A stretch of 64,000 nucleotides of DNA from Flexivirga meconopsidis (lineage in GTDB: Bacteria > Actinomycetota > Actinomycetes > Actinomycetales > Dermatophilaceae). The DNA lies in the NCBI RefSeq assembly GCF_026162425.1, contig NZ_JAOBQJ010000005.1, positions 248,001 to 312,000 of the forward strand. Reading direction: 5' to 3'. Shown piece by piece: positions 1 through 8,632 of this stretch; position 1 is the first letter of the stretch; every line of letters starts with the position of its first letter. The translations under genes were made by a program, and so were the position numbers. The notes below the pieces were generated by a model. The model had not been told where the DNA came from. It worked only from the letters and a program-made list of their open reading frames with translations, and did not search any database.

Positions 1-837
1 ATCGTCCGGGTGACGACACTGTCGTTCCAGCGGTACAACCTGCGCGAGGTGATCAGCGGCAGCCCTGTCTTCATCGGGTGGGACAACTACAAGCAGGTCT
101 TCACCGGTGCACCCGGCCTCCCCGGGTCCTACCTGTGGCGGACCATCCTGCCGAACACCGTCGTATTCGCAGCATTGGCAGTCATTCTCACGATTGTGCT
201 CGGCACATTGGTCGCGCTGCTGCTGCAGTCGGTGGGACCGAGGGTGCGCGCCCTGGTGATCGGCGCCGCCCTGATCGCCTGGGCGCTGCCGGCGGTGACC
301 GGCACCTACGTGTGGGTGTGGATCTTCGACCCTGACAACGGGGTCGCGCTGCACTTCCTGCAGAGCATCGGGATCCTCGGCCAGGAGGGCCACAACTGGT
401 TCACCGACCGCTACTCGTTCTACGCGATTGCGTTGCTCAACGTGGTGCACCACAGCTATCCGTTCGTGGCGATCACCATCTTCGCCGGACTGCTGACCGT
501 GCCGACGGAGTTGCACGAGGCCGCCAAGATCGACGGGGCGAGCGCCTGGCGCCGCTTCTGGTCGATCACCGTGCCGTTGATGCGGCCGGTGTTCGCGGTG
601 GTGACGATCCTGTCGACGATCTGGGACTTCAAGGTGTTCGCGCAGATCTATCTGATGCCCGGCGGCGACGGCAGCAACCCGGAGGTTTTCAACCTCGGGG
701 TGTGGTCCTACGTGTCGTCGATCAACCAGACAAAGTACGGCCTCGGGTCGGCCATCGCGGTGCTGCTGACCGTGGTGCTGTTGCTGATCACGCTGGTCTA
801 CCTGCGATTGCTCTTCCGTGAGGAGGACACCGCATGA
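1..837 (+). CDS. Sugar ABC transporter permease (MalF/UgpA type), 5' end outside window
   Basis: Membrane subunit of a carbohydrate importer of the MalFGK class. The reading frame is open to base 1, and the first visible residues (SFQRYNL) match the segment just after the first membrane helix of MalF/UgpA proteins. The N-terminus therefore lies upstream, and the GTG at base 10 is probably not the start. About five hydrophobic segments follow. The EAA coupling loop (HEAAKIDGASAWRRF, about codons 167-181) would dock the ATPase. The last four bases overlap the next permease (ATGA), so the two are translationally coupled. The solute-binding protein is presumably just upstream; no ATPase gene is in the window, so a shared MsiK-like ATPase is possible (inference). 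Confidence 0.9.
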   Translation: MVRVTTLSFQRYNLREVISGSPVFIGWDNYKQVFTGAPGLPGSYLWRTILPNTVVFAALAVILTIVLGTLVALLLQSVGPRVRALVIGAALIAWALPAVTGTYVWVWIFDPDNGVALHFLQSIGILGQEGHNWFTDRYSFYAIALLNVVHHSYPFVAITIFAGLLTVPTELHEAAKIDGASAWRRFWSITVPLMRPVFAVVTILSTIWDFKVFAQIYLMPGGDGSNPEVFNLGVWSYVSSINQTKYGLGSAIAVLLTVVLLLITLVYLRLLFREEDTA

Positions 838-1655
838 CCACCCGCACCTGGACCAGCGTCGGCAAGACCGTCGCGGTCGTAGCGCTGCTGACGTTTACGC
901 TGTTCCCGGTCTACTTCATGCTGAGCACCGCGCTGAACGGCCAAAACGGTTCCGGCACGGACAGTCTCGTGCCGAGCGACTTCACCCTCGACAACTTCAG
1001 TCGGGCCTTCACCGAGGACCATTTCGGTCGCTACATGCTCAACTCGGCGATCGTCACCGTCGCGACCGTGGTGGTGTCGGGCGCGCTCGCGATGCTGGGT
1101 GCGGTCGCGATCGCCCGGTTCCGGTTCCGTTTCCGCAGCACGATGCTGGTCCTGATCCTGATCGTGCAGATGCTGCCCGCCGAAGCGTTGGTGATCCCAC
1201 TCTTCCTGCAGATGAAGGACTGGCGGATGCTCAACTCACTGCTCGGCCTGATCCTGGTCTACATCGCCTTCTCGCTGCCATTCGCGATCTGGAACCTGCA
1301 GGGATTCGTCGCGGCGGTCCCCCGTGAGCTGGAGGAAGCGGCTTACCTGGACGGATGCGGTTGGTGGCGGATGTTCCGGTCGGTTCTGCTGCCCCTCGTC
1401 GTGCCGGGATTGGTTGCCACCTCTGCGTTTTCGTTTGTGATGGCGTGGGAGGAGTTCACCTTCGCACTGACCTTCCTGAGCAAGGACGACCGGCTCACGG
1501 TCGGGGTCGGTCTGCAACGGTTCTTCGGCGCACACGTCAACGACTGGGGCGGGCTGATGGCCGCATCGACGATGGTCACGATCCCGGTCGTCGTGGTGTT
1601 CGTGCTGGCCCAACGGCGGCTCGGCGCCGGGCTGGTCTCGGGAGCGGTGAAGTGA
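834..1655 (+). CDS. Sugar ABC transporter permease (MalG/UgpE type)
   Basis: Second inner-membrane subunit of the importer, 273 aa, the usual length for MalG-type proteins. The N-terminal helix is about residues 12-30, followed by the long extracytoplasmic loop typical of the family. The EAA loop (EEAAYLDGCGWWRMF) lies around residues 170-185. The start overlaps the previous stop (ATGA), and the stop overlaps the GTG start of the downstream glycosidase. The three genes thus form one transcript whose glycosidase should act on the imported sugar. The substrate is not readable from the permeases; the GH3 partner suggests an N-acetylglucosamine-containing oligosaccharide (inference). Confidence 0.92.
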   Translation: MTTRTWTSVGKTVAVVALLTFTLFPVYFMLSTALNGQNGSGTDSLVPSDFTLDNFSRAFTEDHFGRYMLNSAIVTVATVVVSGALAMLGAVAIARFRFRFRSTMLVLILIVQMLPAEALVIPLFLQMKDWRMLNSLLGLILVYIAFSLPFAIWNLQGFVAAVPRELEEAAYLDGCGWWRMFRSVLLPLVVPGLVATSAFSFVMAWEEFTFALTFLSKDDRLTVGVGLQRFFGAHVNDWGGLMAASTMVTIPVVVVFVLAQRRLGAGLVSGAVK

Positions 1656-3166
1656 TCGACCCGGCCGTCGACCGTCTGGTGCACCGGGTGCTGAAGCCCG
1701 GGTTCGCGGGGCGCTCCGCCCCACCGGACTGGCTGGCGAGGGCGCTCGAGGCCGGCCTGGGCGGAGTCGTCTACTTCAGTCACAACATCGGGGATGTCAC
1801 CGAGACCGCCGCACTGTCAGCACGACTGCACGGCCTCGGCGAAGTCGTGATCACCACCGACGAGGAAGGTGGCATCGTCAGCCGACTCGGCGCCCGGGGC
1901 GGCTCGCCGCACGTCGGTGCCGCTGCACTCGGACGTGCCGATGAGCCTGCCCTCACCCGACTCGTCGCCGCCGCGATCGGCCGGGACCTCGCGGCGTCGG
2001 GGATCGACGTCGACCTGGCCCCGGTGGTCGACGTCAACAGCAACCCGGACAACCCGGTCATCGGCGTCCGCTCCTTCGGTGCCACTGCCGAGCTGGTCTC
2101 ACGCCACGGAGTCGCGTATGTCGAAGGACTTCAGGGCGTCGGGATCGCTGCAACCGCAAAGCATTTCCCAGGGCACGGCGACACCGCGGTCGACTCGCAC
2201 GTCGGACTCCCCCGGGTCGAGGCTCCGATCGCGGTGCTGCGCGAGCGGGAACTCGCGCCCTTCGCCGCAGTGGTGGCGGCCGGAGTGCGGGCGGTGATGA
2301 CCGCCCACGTGATCATCGGCGCGGTCGACCCCGACCGACCGGCCACGATCAGCCCGGCTGCGCTGCGGCTCCTGCGAGACGAGCTCGGCTTCAACGGCGT
2401 GATCATGAGCGACGCGCTCGACATGGGCGCGATCCGCGACACCATCGGCCTCGGCGAGGGGTGCGTGCAGGCGCTCCTCGCCGGCGCCGACCTGCTCGGG
2501 TTGGGCAACCCGGTGCTCGGCGCCGATCATCCGGACAATGACGAACGCGTTTTCACCGAGGCACGCTCGGCGGTGCTTGCCGCAACGCACCAGGGCCGGC
2601 TTCCGGTCGGCCGACTCGAGGAAGCGGCTGCCCGGGTCGAGGAGCTGCGACGGTGGTGCACCGAGCGTGCCGGGGCCGCCGGCGCCGGGGATGTCGAAAC
2701 CGACTCCGACCGGCTGGTTGCGCAGCGTTCGTTGGCCGTGCGCGGCGACGTCAGACTGCCCGCTGCACCGCAGCGGATCGTCGATCTGCGCCGGCAGCGC
2801 AACGTCGCCAGCGGCGCCTTGACCGCCCCCGTGGTGGCCGCACTCGTCAACGCGCGGCCGGGCTCGGCCGTCACCAGCGCATTCACCCTGCGAGGCGGCG
2901 GTGAAGGGCAGGCCGCCACCGAGGAGCTGGTGGCTCGGACTGACCTTCCACGGCCCGACGTGATCATCGTCGGATCGCCCGCACGGGACGAGCTGGAGCG
3001 ATCCGAGTTGCGAAAAGCGTTGCGCCGCAACCCGAATGCATTGCTGGTCGCGCTCGGGTATGTCACCGATGACGATCCCCTGGAAGGCGCGAGCCGCGTC
3101 ATACGGACGTTTGGTGACAGTGTGCCGACTGGTCGCGCAGTCGTTCGGCTGGTGGCCGGCGGCTGA
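1652..3166 (+). CDS. Glycoside hydrolase family 3 beta-N-acetylhexosaminidase (NagZ-like)
   Basis: Cytoplasmic retaining enzyme predicted to remove terminal GlcNAc from imported muropeptides or chito-oligosaccharides; no signal peptide. The NagZ loop KHFPGHGDTAVDSH (residues 170-183) supplies the His/Asp acid-base pair of GH3 N-acetylglucosaminidases, and SDALDM (D254) carries the nucleophile. After the TIM barrel (about 1-350) comes a shorter C-terminal domain, giving 504 aa, longer than single-domain enterobacterial NagZ. The GTG at 1652 is chosen because it overlaps the upstream stop (GTGA); the frame stays open upstream but would run through the permease gene. Specificity between cell-wall recycling and chitin or glycoprotein breakdown is unresolved. 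Confidence 0.88.
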   Translation: MIDPAVDRLVHRVLKPGFAGRSAPPDWLARALEAGLGGVVYFSHNIGDVTETAALSARLHGLGEVVITTDEEGGIVSRLGARGGSPHVGAAALGRADEPALTRLVAAAIGRDLAASGIDVDLAPVVDVNSNPDNPVIGVRSFGATAELVSRHGVAYVEGLQGVGIAATAKHFPGHGDTAVDSHVGLPRVEAPIAVLRERELAPFAAVVAAGVRAVMTAHVIIGAVDPDRPATISPAALRLLRDELGFNGVIMSDALDMGAIRDTIGLGEGCVQALLAGADLLGLGNPVLGADHPDNDERVFTEARSAVLAATHQGRLPVGRLEEAAARVEELRRWCTERAGAAGAGDVETDSDRLVAQRSLAVRGDVRLPAAPQRIVDLRRQRNVASGALTAPVVAALVNARPGSAVTSAFTLRGGGEGQAATEELVARTDLPRPDVIIVGSPARDELERSELRKALRRNPNALLVALGYVTDDDPLEGASRVIRTFGDSVPTGRAVVRLVAGG

Positions 3167-3188
3167 TCCGTCCGGCAGAGCAAAGGGT

Positions 3189-3204
3189 TAGTAAACGTTT
3201 TCCG
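3189..3204. promoter_or_regulatory. LacI-family operator candidate
   Basis: The perfect 8-bp palindrome AAACGTTT (3193-3200) sits in the 101-bp gap between the GH3 gene and the sialidase-like gene, about 70 bp before the latter's start. Its A/T-flanked central CG is typical of LacI/PurR-family sites in sugar operons. It suggests sugar-dependent control of the secreted glycosidase genes. The cognate regulator is not in the window. Confidence 0.5.
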
Positions 3205-3267
3205 AAACGCTTGTCTTCACGGAAATCAACCAGCACCATGGGGTGATCGCACGCCCGGAGGCAACCC

Positions 3268-4857
3268 ATGACCCAACGCACTCTGCTTGCCGCTCTGACA
3301 CTGATGGCACTGCTCGTGAGCGGCCTCCTGCCTGCCGCGAGCCGCGCCGAAGCCGTGCCCGCGAGCGCTACGACGGACCCGAACCTGTTGAGTGATCCCG
3401 GCTTCGAGCAGCAGACCAGCGCCTCGCTCGGCGGTGCATGGCACTGTGTCGGCAACTGCGGCGCCGACCTGGCCAAGGGCTGGGCCCACGGTGGCTCGAA
3501 CAATGCGTTCGCCCGCTACAACAGCGGCTGGAACAGCGTCTACCAGACGGTCACCGTCACCCCCAACACCACGTACGCACTCACCGGTTGGCTTCGCACC
3601 TCGACGAACTCGACCGAGGGCTACATCGGTGCCCGGGTGCCGGGAGGCGGACCCGTGCGCAACGAGGATCGATTCGCCGCAGTCGGTGACTGGCAACGGG
3701 TCAGCGTCACCATCGACAGCGGCGACGCCACGTCGCTCGATGTCTATGGCGGTCTCTGGGCAAGCGGTGACACCTGGGCCCAGTTCGACGACTTCTCACT
3801 GATCTCGGTGGGCTCCGACCAGCTCGGCGCCGGCAGCAACATGTATCCGCGCGCAATTCGGCTGCAGCACTCAGGCTCAGCCAACGGTCAGATCATCGCC
3901 TCCAGCTCGTATGACGCACAACGAGTTTCGTCCATCTACCGAAGCACCGACGACGGACGCACCTTCACCAAGATTGCCGCCATCAACGAGCCGCGCGCAC
4001 CGCAAGGCGTCTGCTGCGCGAGCATCTACGAACTCCCGCAAGCCGTCGGTGACCTACCCGAGGGGACCTTGCTGTTCGCTGCGTCATACGGCGCAAATGC
4101 CCTGCCGATGTCGCTGGAGCTTTGGGCGTCCACCGACCACGGGGTCACCTGGGCCAAGCGCTCGACGGCGCTGACGGCCACACCGGGCGGGCACCTCTGG
4201 GAGCCGGAGCTGCGGGTAAATGCCGAGGGCCAGCTGACGATGTACTACTCCGACGAGACCCGGCCGGGACACAGCCAGACGCTCATGGAGGTCTTCTCAC
4301 CCGACGGCGGGCGAACCTTCGGAAAGCCTTATCCAGTCGTCGAACTAAGCGACCCGGGCGCCCGGCCCGGTATGGCGGTGGTCCGCGAGCTCAAGAACGG
4401 CACTCGGATCATGACGTATGAGATCTGCGGCTCGTCATACGGTTGCGACGTCTACTTCCGCACCTCCAGCGACGGCGCCGACTGGGGCAATCCCGGCGCG
4501 GCCGGCACCCGCATCGTCGCGAGTGACGGCACCCGCTTCCAGCACACGCCAACCATCACCGTGGTCGATGACGGATCGGCCACCGGCAAGCTCGTCCTCG
4601 CCGGGCAGTTGTACGTCAACTCAACCGGCGCTCGCGACGGGGGCAACGGCATCACCCTGCTCACCAACTCGACCGGTGGGGCCGGAGCGTGGCACCGAAT
4701 CGTCGCCCCGGTGAGCGTCCCGCAGGCGGCGAACAACATCTGCGACAACTACAGCCCGGCGCTCGTGCCGACCGCGGCAGGCAGGCACGTGCTCGAGATC
4801 TCGACCATGTGGGCCGGTGACACCTGCATCGCCCGCTTCGCGACCGGGCGTGTCTGA
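3268..4857 (+). CDS. Secreted sialidase-like protein with N-terminal carbohydrate-binding domain and Asp-box repeats
   Basis: Exported protein of 529 aa. A Sec signal peptide (hydrophobic 5-22, cleavage likely after AEA near 29) is followed by a beta-sandwich resembling carbohydrate-binding modules (about 38-180, starting LLSDPGFEQ). The rest looks like a six-bladed sialidase/BNR propeller with Asp boxes STDDGRTF, STDHGVTW, SPDGGRTF and a weaker SSDGADW. A good Shine-Dalgarno (GGAGG) precedes the ATG. The fold also occurs in GH93 arabinanases, so the exact substrate is open; co-location with NagZ-type and permease genes fits host or mucin glycan use (inference). It is followed within 30 bp by a second exported protein. 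Confidence 0.75.
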   Translation: MTQRTLLAALTLMALLVSGLLPAASRAEAVPASATTDPNLLSDPGFEQQTSASLGGAWHCVGNCGADLAKGWAHGGSNNAFARYNSGWNSVYQTVTVTPNTTYALTGWLRTSTNSTEGYIGARVPGGGPVRNEDRFAAVGDWQRVSVTIDSGDATSLDVYGGLWASGDTWAQFDDFSLISVGSDQLGAGSNMYPRAIRLQHSGSANGQIIASSSYDAQRVSSIYRSTDDGRTFTKIAAINEPRAPQGVCCASIYELPQAVGDLPEGTLLFAASYGANALPMSLELWASTDHGVTWAKRSTALTATPGGHLWEPELRVNAEGQLTMYYSDETRPGHSQTLMEVFSPDGGRTFGKPYPVVELSDPGARPGMAVVRELKNGTRIMTYEICGSSYGCDVYFRTSSDGADWGNPGAAGTRIVASDGTRFQHTPTITVVDDGSATGKLVLAGQLYVNSTGARDGGNGITLLTNSTGGAGAWHRIVAPVSVPQAANNICDNYSPALVPTAAGRHVLEISTMWAGDTCIARFATGRV

Positions 4858-4885
4858 CAACACTTTTCGACCAGGAGGACCGGTG

Positions 4886-5950
4886 ATGCACCCGACCCGA
4901 CGGACCGTGCTGACGGGAAGTGCGGCGGCCGCACTCACAGCGCTCGCCACGCGAGCGGCAGGCGCCGACCCGCTGCCGGGCAGCGGCGCCACCAAGATCA
5001 AGGACCTGAGCGGACCAGCACAGACCGGTCAGTTCGCCACCCCGTGGAGTGACCTCGGCATACCTGCACGATGCCCGGACGGCTCGATGCTCTTCGTCGG
5101 TGGCGACTCGTTCGACGGCGCCGGTGCCCCAGGGACCAACTGGCGCTCTCCTGTCGGATTGCGTTCCAGCAGCAGCAATCTCGCATCGCTGACGATCGAC
5201 AGTGCGGTGGGCGGCAGTTCCGCGGTCGGTCTGGTGCCGGAGGGGCACGTGCCGGTCGGAGATGGCCGGACGACGGCGATCCCGAGCGACATCTTCACCA
5301 TCGGCAACACGATGTACCTGCATTTGATGCGTGGTGTCATCTATCGGACCGACCACAGCGACTTCTGGAAGTCCGACGACAACGGCAACACCTGGACGTT
5401 TCTGTGCCAGTGGCCCGGCGACCTGCTCGGTGGCCAGTTCCAGCAGAAGACCTACGCTGTCGCCGACGACGGCTACTGCTATGTGCTGTCAAGCGTCTTC
5501 AACCGCAAGGCCGTCTCGGGGCTGCTGCTGCACCGCGTGCCGCATGCCGAGGTCGGTGTGCCCGCGTCATACCAGCCGTGGGGTTTCGCGAATGGCGCTT
5601 GGGCCTGGGGCAATCCGGCGTCTACGATCACCACTGCACGGGGCTGGGGCGAGATCTGTTTCCGGCAACTCGACGGGCATTTCGTCTTCACCTTCTTCAA
5701 CGACGCGGACGCCACCATCCGGGCCCAGGTGTTGAGCAGCGCACTCGGCAACTTCTTCGCGACGCGTGAACAGACGTTGATCACCAACGGTCCGGTCGCG
5801 GCGCAGGGCGGGACGGTGGTCACCTCGCCATACGGCGGATTCGTCGTGCCCGGGTCCACGATCGCGGACTTCCACATCGTGGTGAGCCAGTGGTACGACT
5901 CGACGAACTATCGGTTCATGCAGTACCGCATCAACGGCCTGGGTGTATGA
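4886..5950 (+). CDS. Tat-exported DUF4185-domain protein
   Basis: 354-aa secreted protein of the DUF4185 type. The twin-arginine signal (RRTVLTG, residues 5-11) is followed by an Ala-rich h-region ending near ADPLPG. The body has the family's opening (LSGPAQTGQF, TDLGIP-like segment) and closing (VPGSTIADFHIVVSQW) motifs and is probably a five-bladed propeller related to glycosidases; no catalytic residues can be assigned. The ATG is chosen because AGGAGG lies 9 bp upstream; the open frame extends further but has no ribosome site. It follows the sialidase-like gene by 28 bp, so both likely act outside the cell on the same glycan. Confidence 0.75.
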   Translation: MHPTRRTVLTGSAAAALTALATRAAGADPLPGSGATKIKDLSGPAQTGQFATPWSDLGIPARCPDGSMLFVGGDSFDGAGAPGTNWRSPVGLRSSSSNLASLTIDSAVGGSSAVGLVPEGHVPVGDGRTTAIPSDIFTIGNTMYLHLMRGVIYRTDHSDFWKSDDNGNTWTFLCQWPGDLLGGQFQQKTYAVADDGYCYVLSSVFNRKAVSGLLLHRVPHAEVGVPASYQPWGFANGAWAWGNPASTITTARGWGEICFRQLDGHFVFTFFNDADATIRAQVLSSALGNFFATREQTLITNGPVAAQGGTVVTSPYGGFVVPGSTIADFHIVVSQWYDSTNYRFMQYRINGLGV

Positions 5951-6014
5951 CGACGGCGCCTCACATGGATGCGTGGCGGCACCTACCGAGTACGTACCCG
6001 ATCGATCCACAGTG

Positions 6015-6031
6015 ATGTCACCAAGTGACAT
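6015..6031. promoter_or_regulatory. TetR-type operator (inverted repeat)
   Basis: Perfect inverted repeat ATGTCAC-CAA-GTGACAT, 7-bp arms with a 3-bp spacer, located 22 bp before the TetR gene start. It overlaps the expected promoter, with a TAGGCT -10-like hexamer at 6041. Size and symmetry are those of an autoregulatory TetR site. Confidence 0.7.
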
Positions 6032-6052
6032 GACGGGTGTTAGGCTGATGGC

Positions 6053-6664
6053 GTGGCTCGATGGCAACCCGGTGCGCGCGAGCGCCTATCTCAAGCGGCG
6101 ATGGAGTTGTTCCTGGAGCAGGGTTACGACCGGACCTCGGTGACCGAGATCGCCCAGCGGGCCGGCCTGACCAAACGCACCTTCTTCCGCTATTTCGGCG
6201 ACAAGCGTGAAGTGATCTTTGCCGAACGTGACCTGCTCGGTGACGCAATGACCGCGGCGATCGCGGCCGCACCAGCGGGAACAACTGCGTGGCAGACCGC
6301 GCTCCTCGCCGTCGAGGCGGTCGCCGAGATCTTCCCCGACGAGCGCCGGGCCTTCGTCCGCACCAGAGGGGCCGCCGTCGGATCGGCACCCGAGCTGCTG
6401 GAGCGCGACCTGCTGAAGCGGCAGGCGCTCACCGACAGAGTCACCGATGCAGTGCGGCGGCGCGGCATCCCGGCTTCGAGCGCGGTCACCGTCGCGACCC
6501 TCACCGTGCTCTGCCTGCGCAACAGTCTGGCGGCGTGGGCCACGGGAGACTCCGACTTCGGGGCCGCCGCCCGCAAGCAGCATCGACAACTGTCCGACCT
6601 GCTTGCCGATGGGTTGACCCAACCCCTCCCCTCCTCCCCCTCAGCGCCCGACATCAAGGAGTGA
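6053..6664 (+). CDS. TetR/AcrR family transcriptional regulator
   Basis: 203-aa repressor. The N-terminal helix-turn-helix (about residues 10-56) has the characteristic TSVTEIAQRAGLTKRTFFRYF signature; the C-terminal ligand domain is not recognisable by family. The GTG at 6053 gives the standard MARW-like lead into helix 1. The perfect inverted repeat at 6015-6031 indicates autoregulation. The gene is followed after 5 bp by an NAD-dependent epimerase-like gene, so the regulator probably controls that enzyme in response to a small molecule or toxic compound (inference). Confidence 0.9.
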   Translation: MARWQPGARERLSQAAMELFLEQGYDRTSVTEIAQRAGLTKRTFFRYFGDKREVIFAERDLLGDAMTAAIAAAPAGTTAWQTALLAVEAVAEIFPDERRAFVRTRGAAVGSAPELLERDLLKRQALTDRVTDAVRRRGIPASSAVTVATLTVLCLRNSLAAWATGDSDFGAAARKQHRQLSDLLADGLTQPLPSSPSAPDIKE

Positions 6665-6669
6665 TCGCC

Positions 6670-7557
6670 ATGCGCGTCTTCGTCACCGGAGCATCCGGTT
6701 GGATTGGATCGGCCCTCGTGCCAGAACTTGGGGCGGCCGGACATCAGGTCGTCGGATTGGCTCGATCCGAAGCCGCAGCAACGGCGTTGACCGCCCAGGA
6801 CGTCGAAGTCGTCCGGGCAGACATGACTGACCTGGCCGCGATGGGCGACGCCGCTCGGGATGCCGACGCCGTTGTCCACCTCGCCTTCAACCACGACTTC
6901 TCCCGCATGCAGGAGTCGGTGGCCGAGGATGCCGCACTGATCGCGGCGTTCGGCGACGCGCTCGAGGGCAGTGGCAAGCCGTTCACCATCGCGTCCGGCA
7001 CTCCCGTCATACCCGGGCAGATCGCGACTGAACGAGACCGTGCCGCGGCAGGCAGCCCCGCGTCCGGGCGCGATGACAATGGGTACGCCGTGCTCGCGCT
7101 CGCAGATCGGGGTATCCGCTCGTCCGTGGTGCGGCTGCCACGGTCCGTCCACGGCGCCGGCGAGCAACACGGCTTCATCACCCGACTGGTCGAACTCGCC
7201 CGCACCTCAGGCGTTTCCGGGTACGTCGATGACGGCTCGCAGCGATGGCCGGCTGTGCATGTGCGGGATGCTGCAACCCTTTTCCGACTCGCTCTCGAGC
7301 GCGCCGAACCCGGCACGATGCTGCACGCCGTCGGTGACGAAGGAGTGCGCACTCGCGAGGTGGCCGAACTCATCGGCGCACAACTCGGCCGGCCGGTCGC
7401 TGCGCGCCCACCTGAGGACTTTGGTTTCCTCGGTGCACTGCTGTCGAACGACCAGCCTGCCTCTGCCGAGCTGACCCGACGACTCCTTGGCTGGGAGCCG
7501 ACCCACCCAAGCCTGACCGAGGACCTGGCAGCCGGGCGGTACACGGCGCGCATCTGA
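6670..7557 (+). CDS. NAD-dependent epimerase/dehydratase family protein (extended or atypical SDR)
   Basis: 295-aa cytoplasmic oxidoreductase-like protein with a Rossmann nucleotide site GASGWIG (residues 7-13) at the N-terminus. It resembles the NAD(P)-binding SDR proteins commonly encoded beside TetR genes. The usual YxxxK pair is not in canonical form: the position reads as a Tyr in DDNGYAVLAL without the Lys four residues on, as in atypical SDRs. Substrate unknown. The ATG at 6670 is the only start that keeps the glycine motif near the N-terminus. It shares a transcript with the TetR gene. Confidence 0.85.
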   Translation: MRVFVTGASGWIGSALVPELGAAGHQVVGLARSEAAATALTAQDVEVVRADMTDLAAMGDAARDADAVVHLAFNHDFSRMQESVAEDAALIAAFGDALEGSGKPFTIASGTPVIPGQIATERDRAAAGSPASGRDDNGYAVLALADRGIRSSVVRLPRSVHGAGEQHGFITRLVELARTSGVSGYVDDGSQRWPAVHVRDAATLFRLALERAEPGTMLHAVGDEGVRTREVAELIGAQLGRPVAARPPEDFGFLGALLSNDQPASAELTRRLLGWEPTHPSLTEDLAAGRYTARI

Positions 7558-7571
7558 CCCGCATCCCGCTC

Positions 7572-8561
7572 TCAGCCCACCCGGTCTGCGGTGTAGCTGC
7601 GGCGGTGGACGCTCGGCGAAATGCCGACACACGAACGGAATTGGGCTCGGAACGCGGCCGTGGTGCCGAAGCCGCACGCGGCGGCGACCTGATCGATGGA
7701 CAGGTCCGACTCCTCCAGCAGGTGCCGCGAGTGGACGATGCGCGCGGCCGCCAGCCACTCACCGGCCGACTGACCGGTCTCGGCCCGGAAGTGCCGGGTG
7801 AAGGTGCGCACGCTCATCCGCGCGTGCTTGGCCAGGTCGGCCAAGGTCAGTGGCTCCTCCAGATGTTCCAGCGCCCATGTGCGGGTTTGGCCGGTGCCCT
7901 CCCCGGCCACGGTCGGCACCGGCCGGTCGATGAACTGTGCCTGGCCGCCCGGCCGCGCCGGTGCCACGACGCAGCCGCGGGCGACTTTCGCGGCAGCAGC
8001 AGCCCCGTGGTCCTTGCGAATCACGTGCAGTAGCAGGTCGATTCCCGCGGCGTTCCCCGCGGAGGTCAGGATGGAGCCGTTGTCGACGAACAACACGTCG
8101 GGGTCGAGGTCAATGTCCGGAAACAGGTGGCGGAATGCCTCAGTGTGCCGCCAGTGGGTGGTGACGCGCAGCCCGTCGAGCATCCCACGCGCGGCCAGCA
8201 CGAAGGCACCGGTGCACACGCTGATCCATCGGGCGCGGTCCGGCACGAGGTCGAGCGCCGCGTGCTCGGCGTCGGAGAGGGTTCCGTCGCGCATCACCGA
8301 GTGGCCGGGCATGCCACAGATGACGACGGTGTCGGCCTCGGCCAGCGTTGCGACCGGGTGTGTCGGCAGCACCTGGTAACCCGCTGACGTCGTCACCGGT
8401 CCATCGTCGACCGTGACATGGGAGACGACATACGGCGGACTCCCCTGCGGTGCCTCCGGCCAGCCGGGCAGCAGCGAGTCGGTCGCGAAGAACCGGGCGG
8501 GCAGCCCGAGCTCGAACGCCACGACGTTGTCCAGAGCCAGAACGACCACGTGATGAGGCAT
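7572..8561 (-). CDS. GlxA-family regulator (DJ-1/PfpI domain plus AraC helix-turn-helix)
   Basis: 329-aa transcription factor. Residues about 4-170 form a DJ-1/PfpI-like amidotransferase fold (opening VVVLALDNVVAFELGLPARFF); SVCTGAFVLA sits at the nucleophile elbow. Residues about 220-325 hold two AraC helix-turn-helix units (LADLAKHARMSVRTFTRHF and IDQVAAACGFGTTAAFRAQF). Members often activate catabolic genes for small amides or betaines. It is divergent from an MFS transporter; the shared 71-bp gap carries an inverted repeat, suggesting control of that transporter (inference). Confidence 0.9.
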   Translation of the reverse strand: MPHHVVVLALDNVVAFELGLPARFFATDSLLPGWPEAPQGSPPYVVSHVTVDDGPVTTSAGYQVLPTHPVATLAEADTVVICGMPGHSVMRDGTLSDAEHAALDLVPDRARWISVCTGAFVLAARGMLDGLRVTTHWRHTEAFRHLFPDIDLDPDVLFVDNGSILTSAGNAAGIDLLLHVIRKDHGAAAAAKVARGCVVAPARPGGQAQFIDRPVPTVAGEGTGQTRTWALEHLEEPLTLADLAKHARMSVRTFTRHFRAETGQSAGEWLAAARIVHSRHLLEESDLSIDQVAAACGFGTTAAFRAQFRSCVGISPSVHRRSYTADRVG

Positions 8562-8579
8562 GGCCTGATTCTTTCATAT

Positions 8580-8597
8580 AGTGGCTCACCGGCCACT
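8580..8597. promoter_or_regulatory. Inverted repeat in divergent GlxA/MFS promoter
   Basis: AGTGGC-TCACCG-GCCACT, perfect 6-bp arms, lies between the divergent GlxA-type regulator and MFS transporter genes. It is next to an A/T-rich TATA segment usable as a -10 on the minus strand. Likely the site through which the regulator controls itself and the transporter. Confidence 0.5.
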
Positions 8598-8632
8598 CGT
8601 TTTTGTATGACGCAGCGGGGCACCCTGATCGA

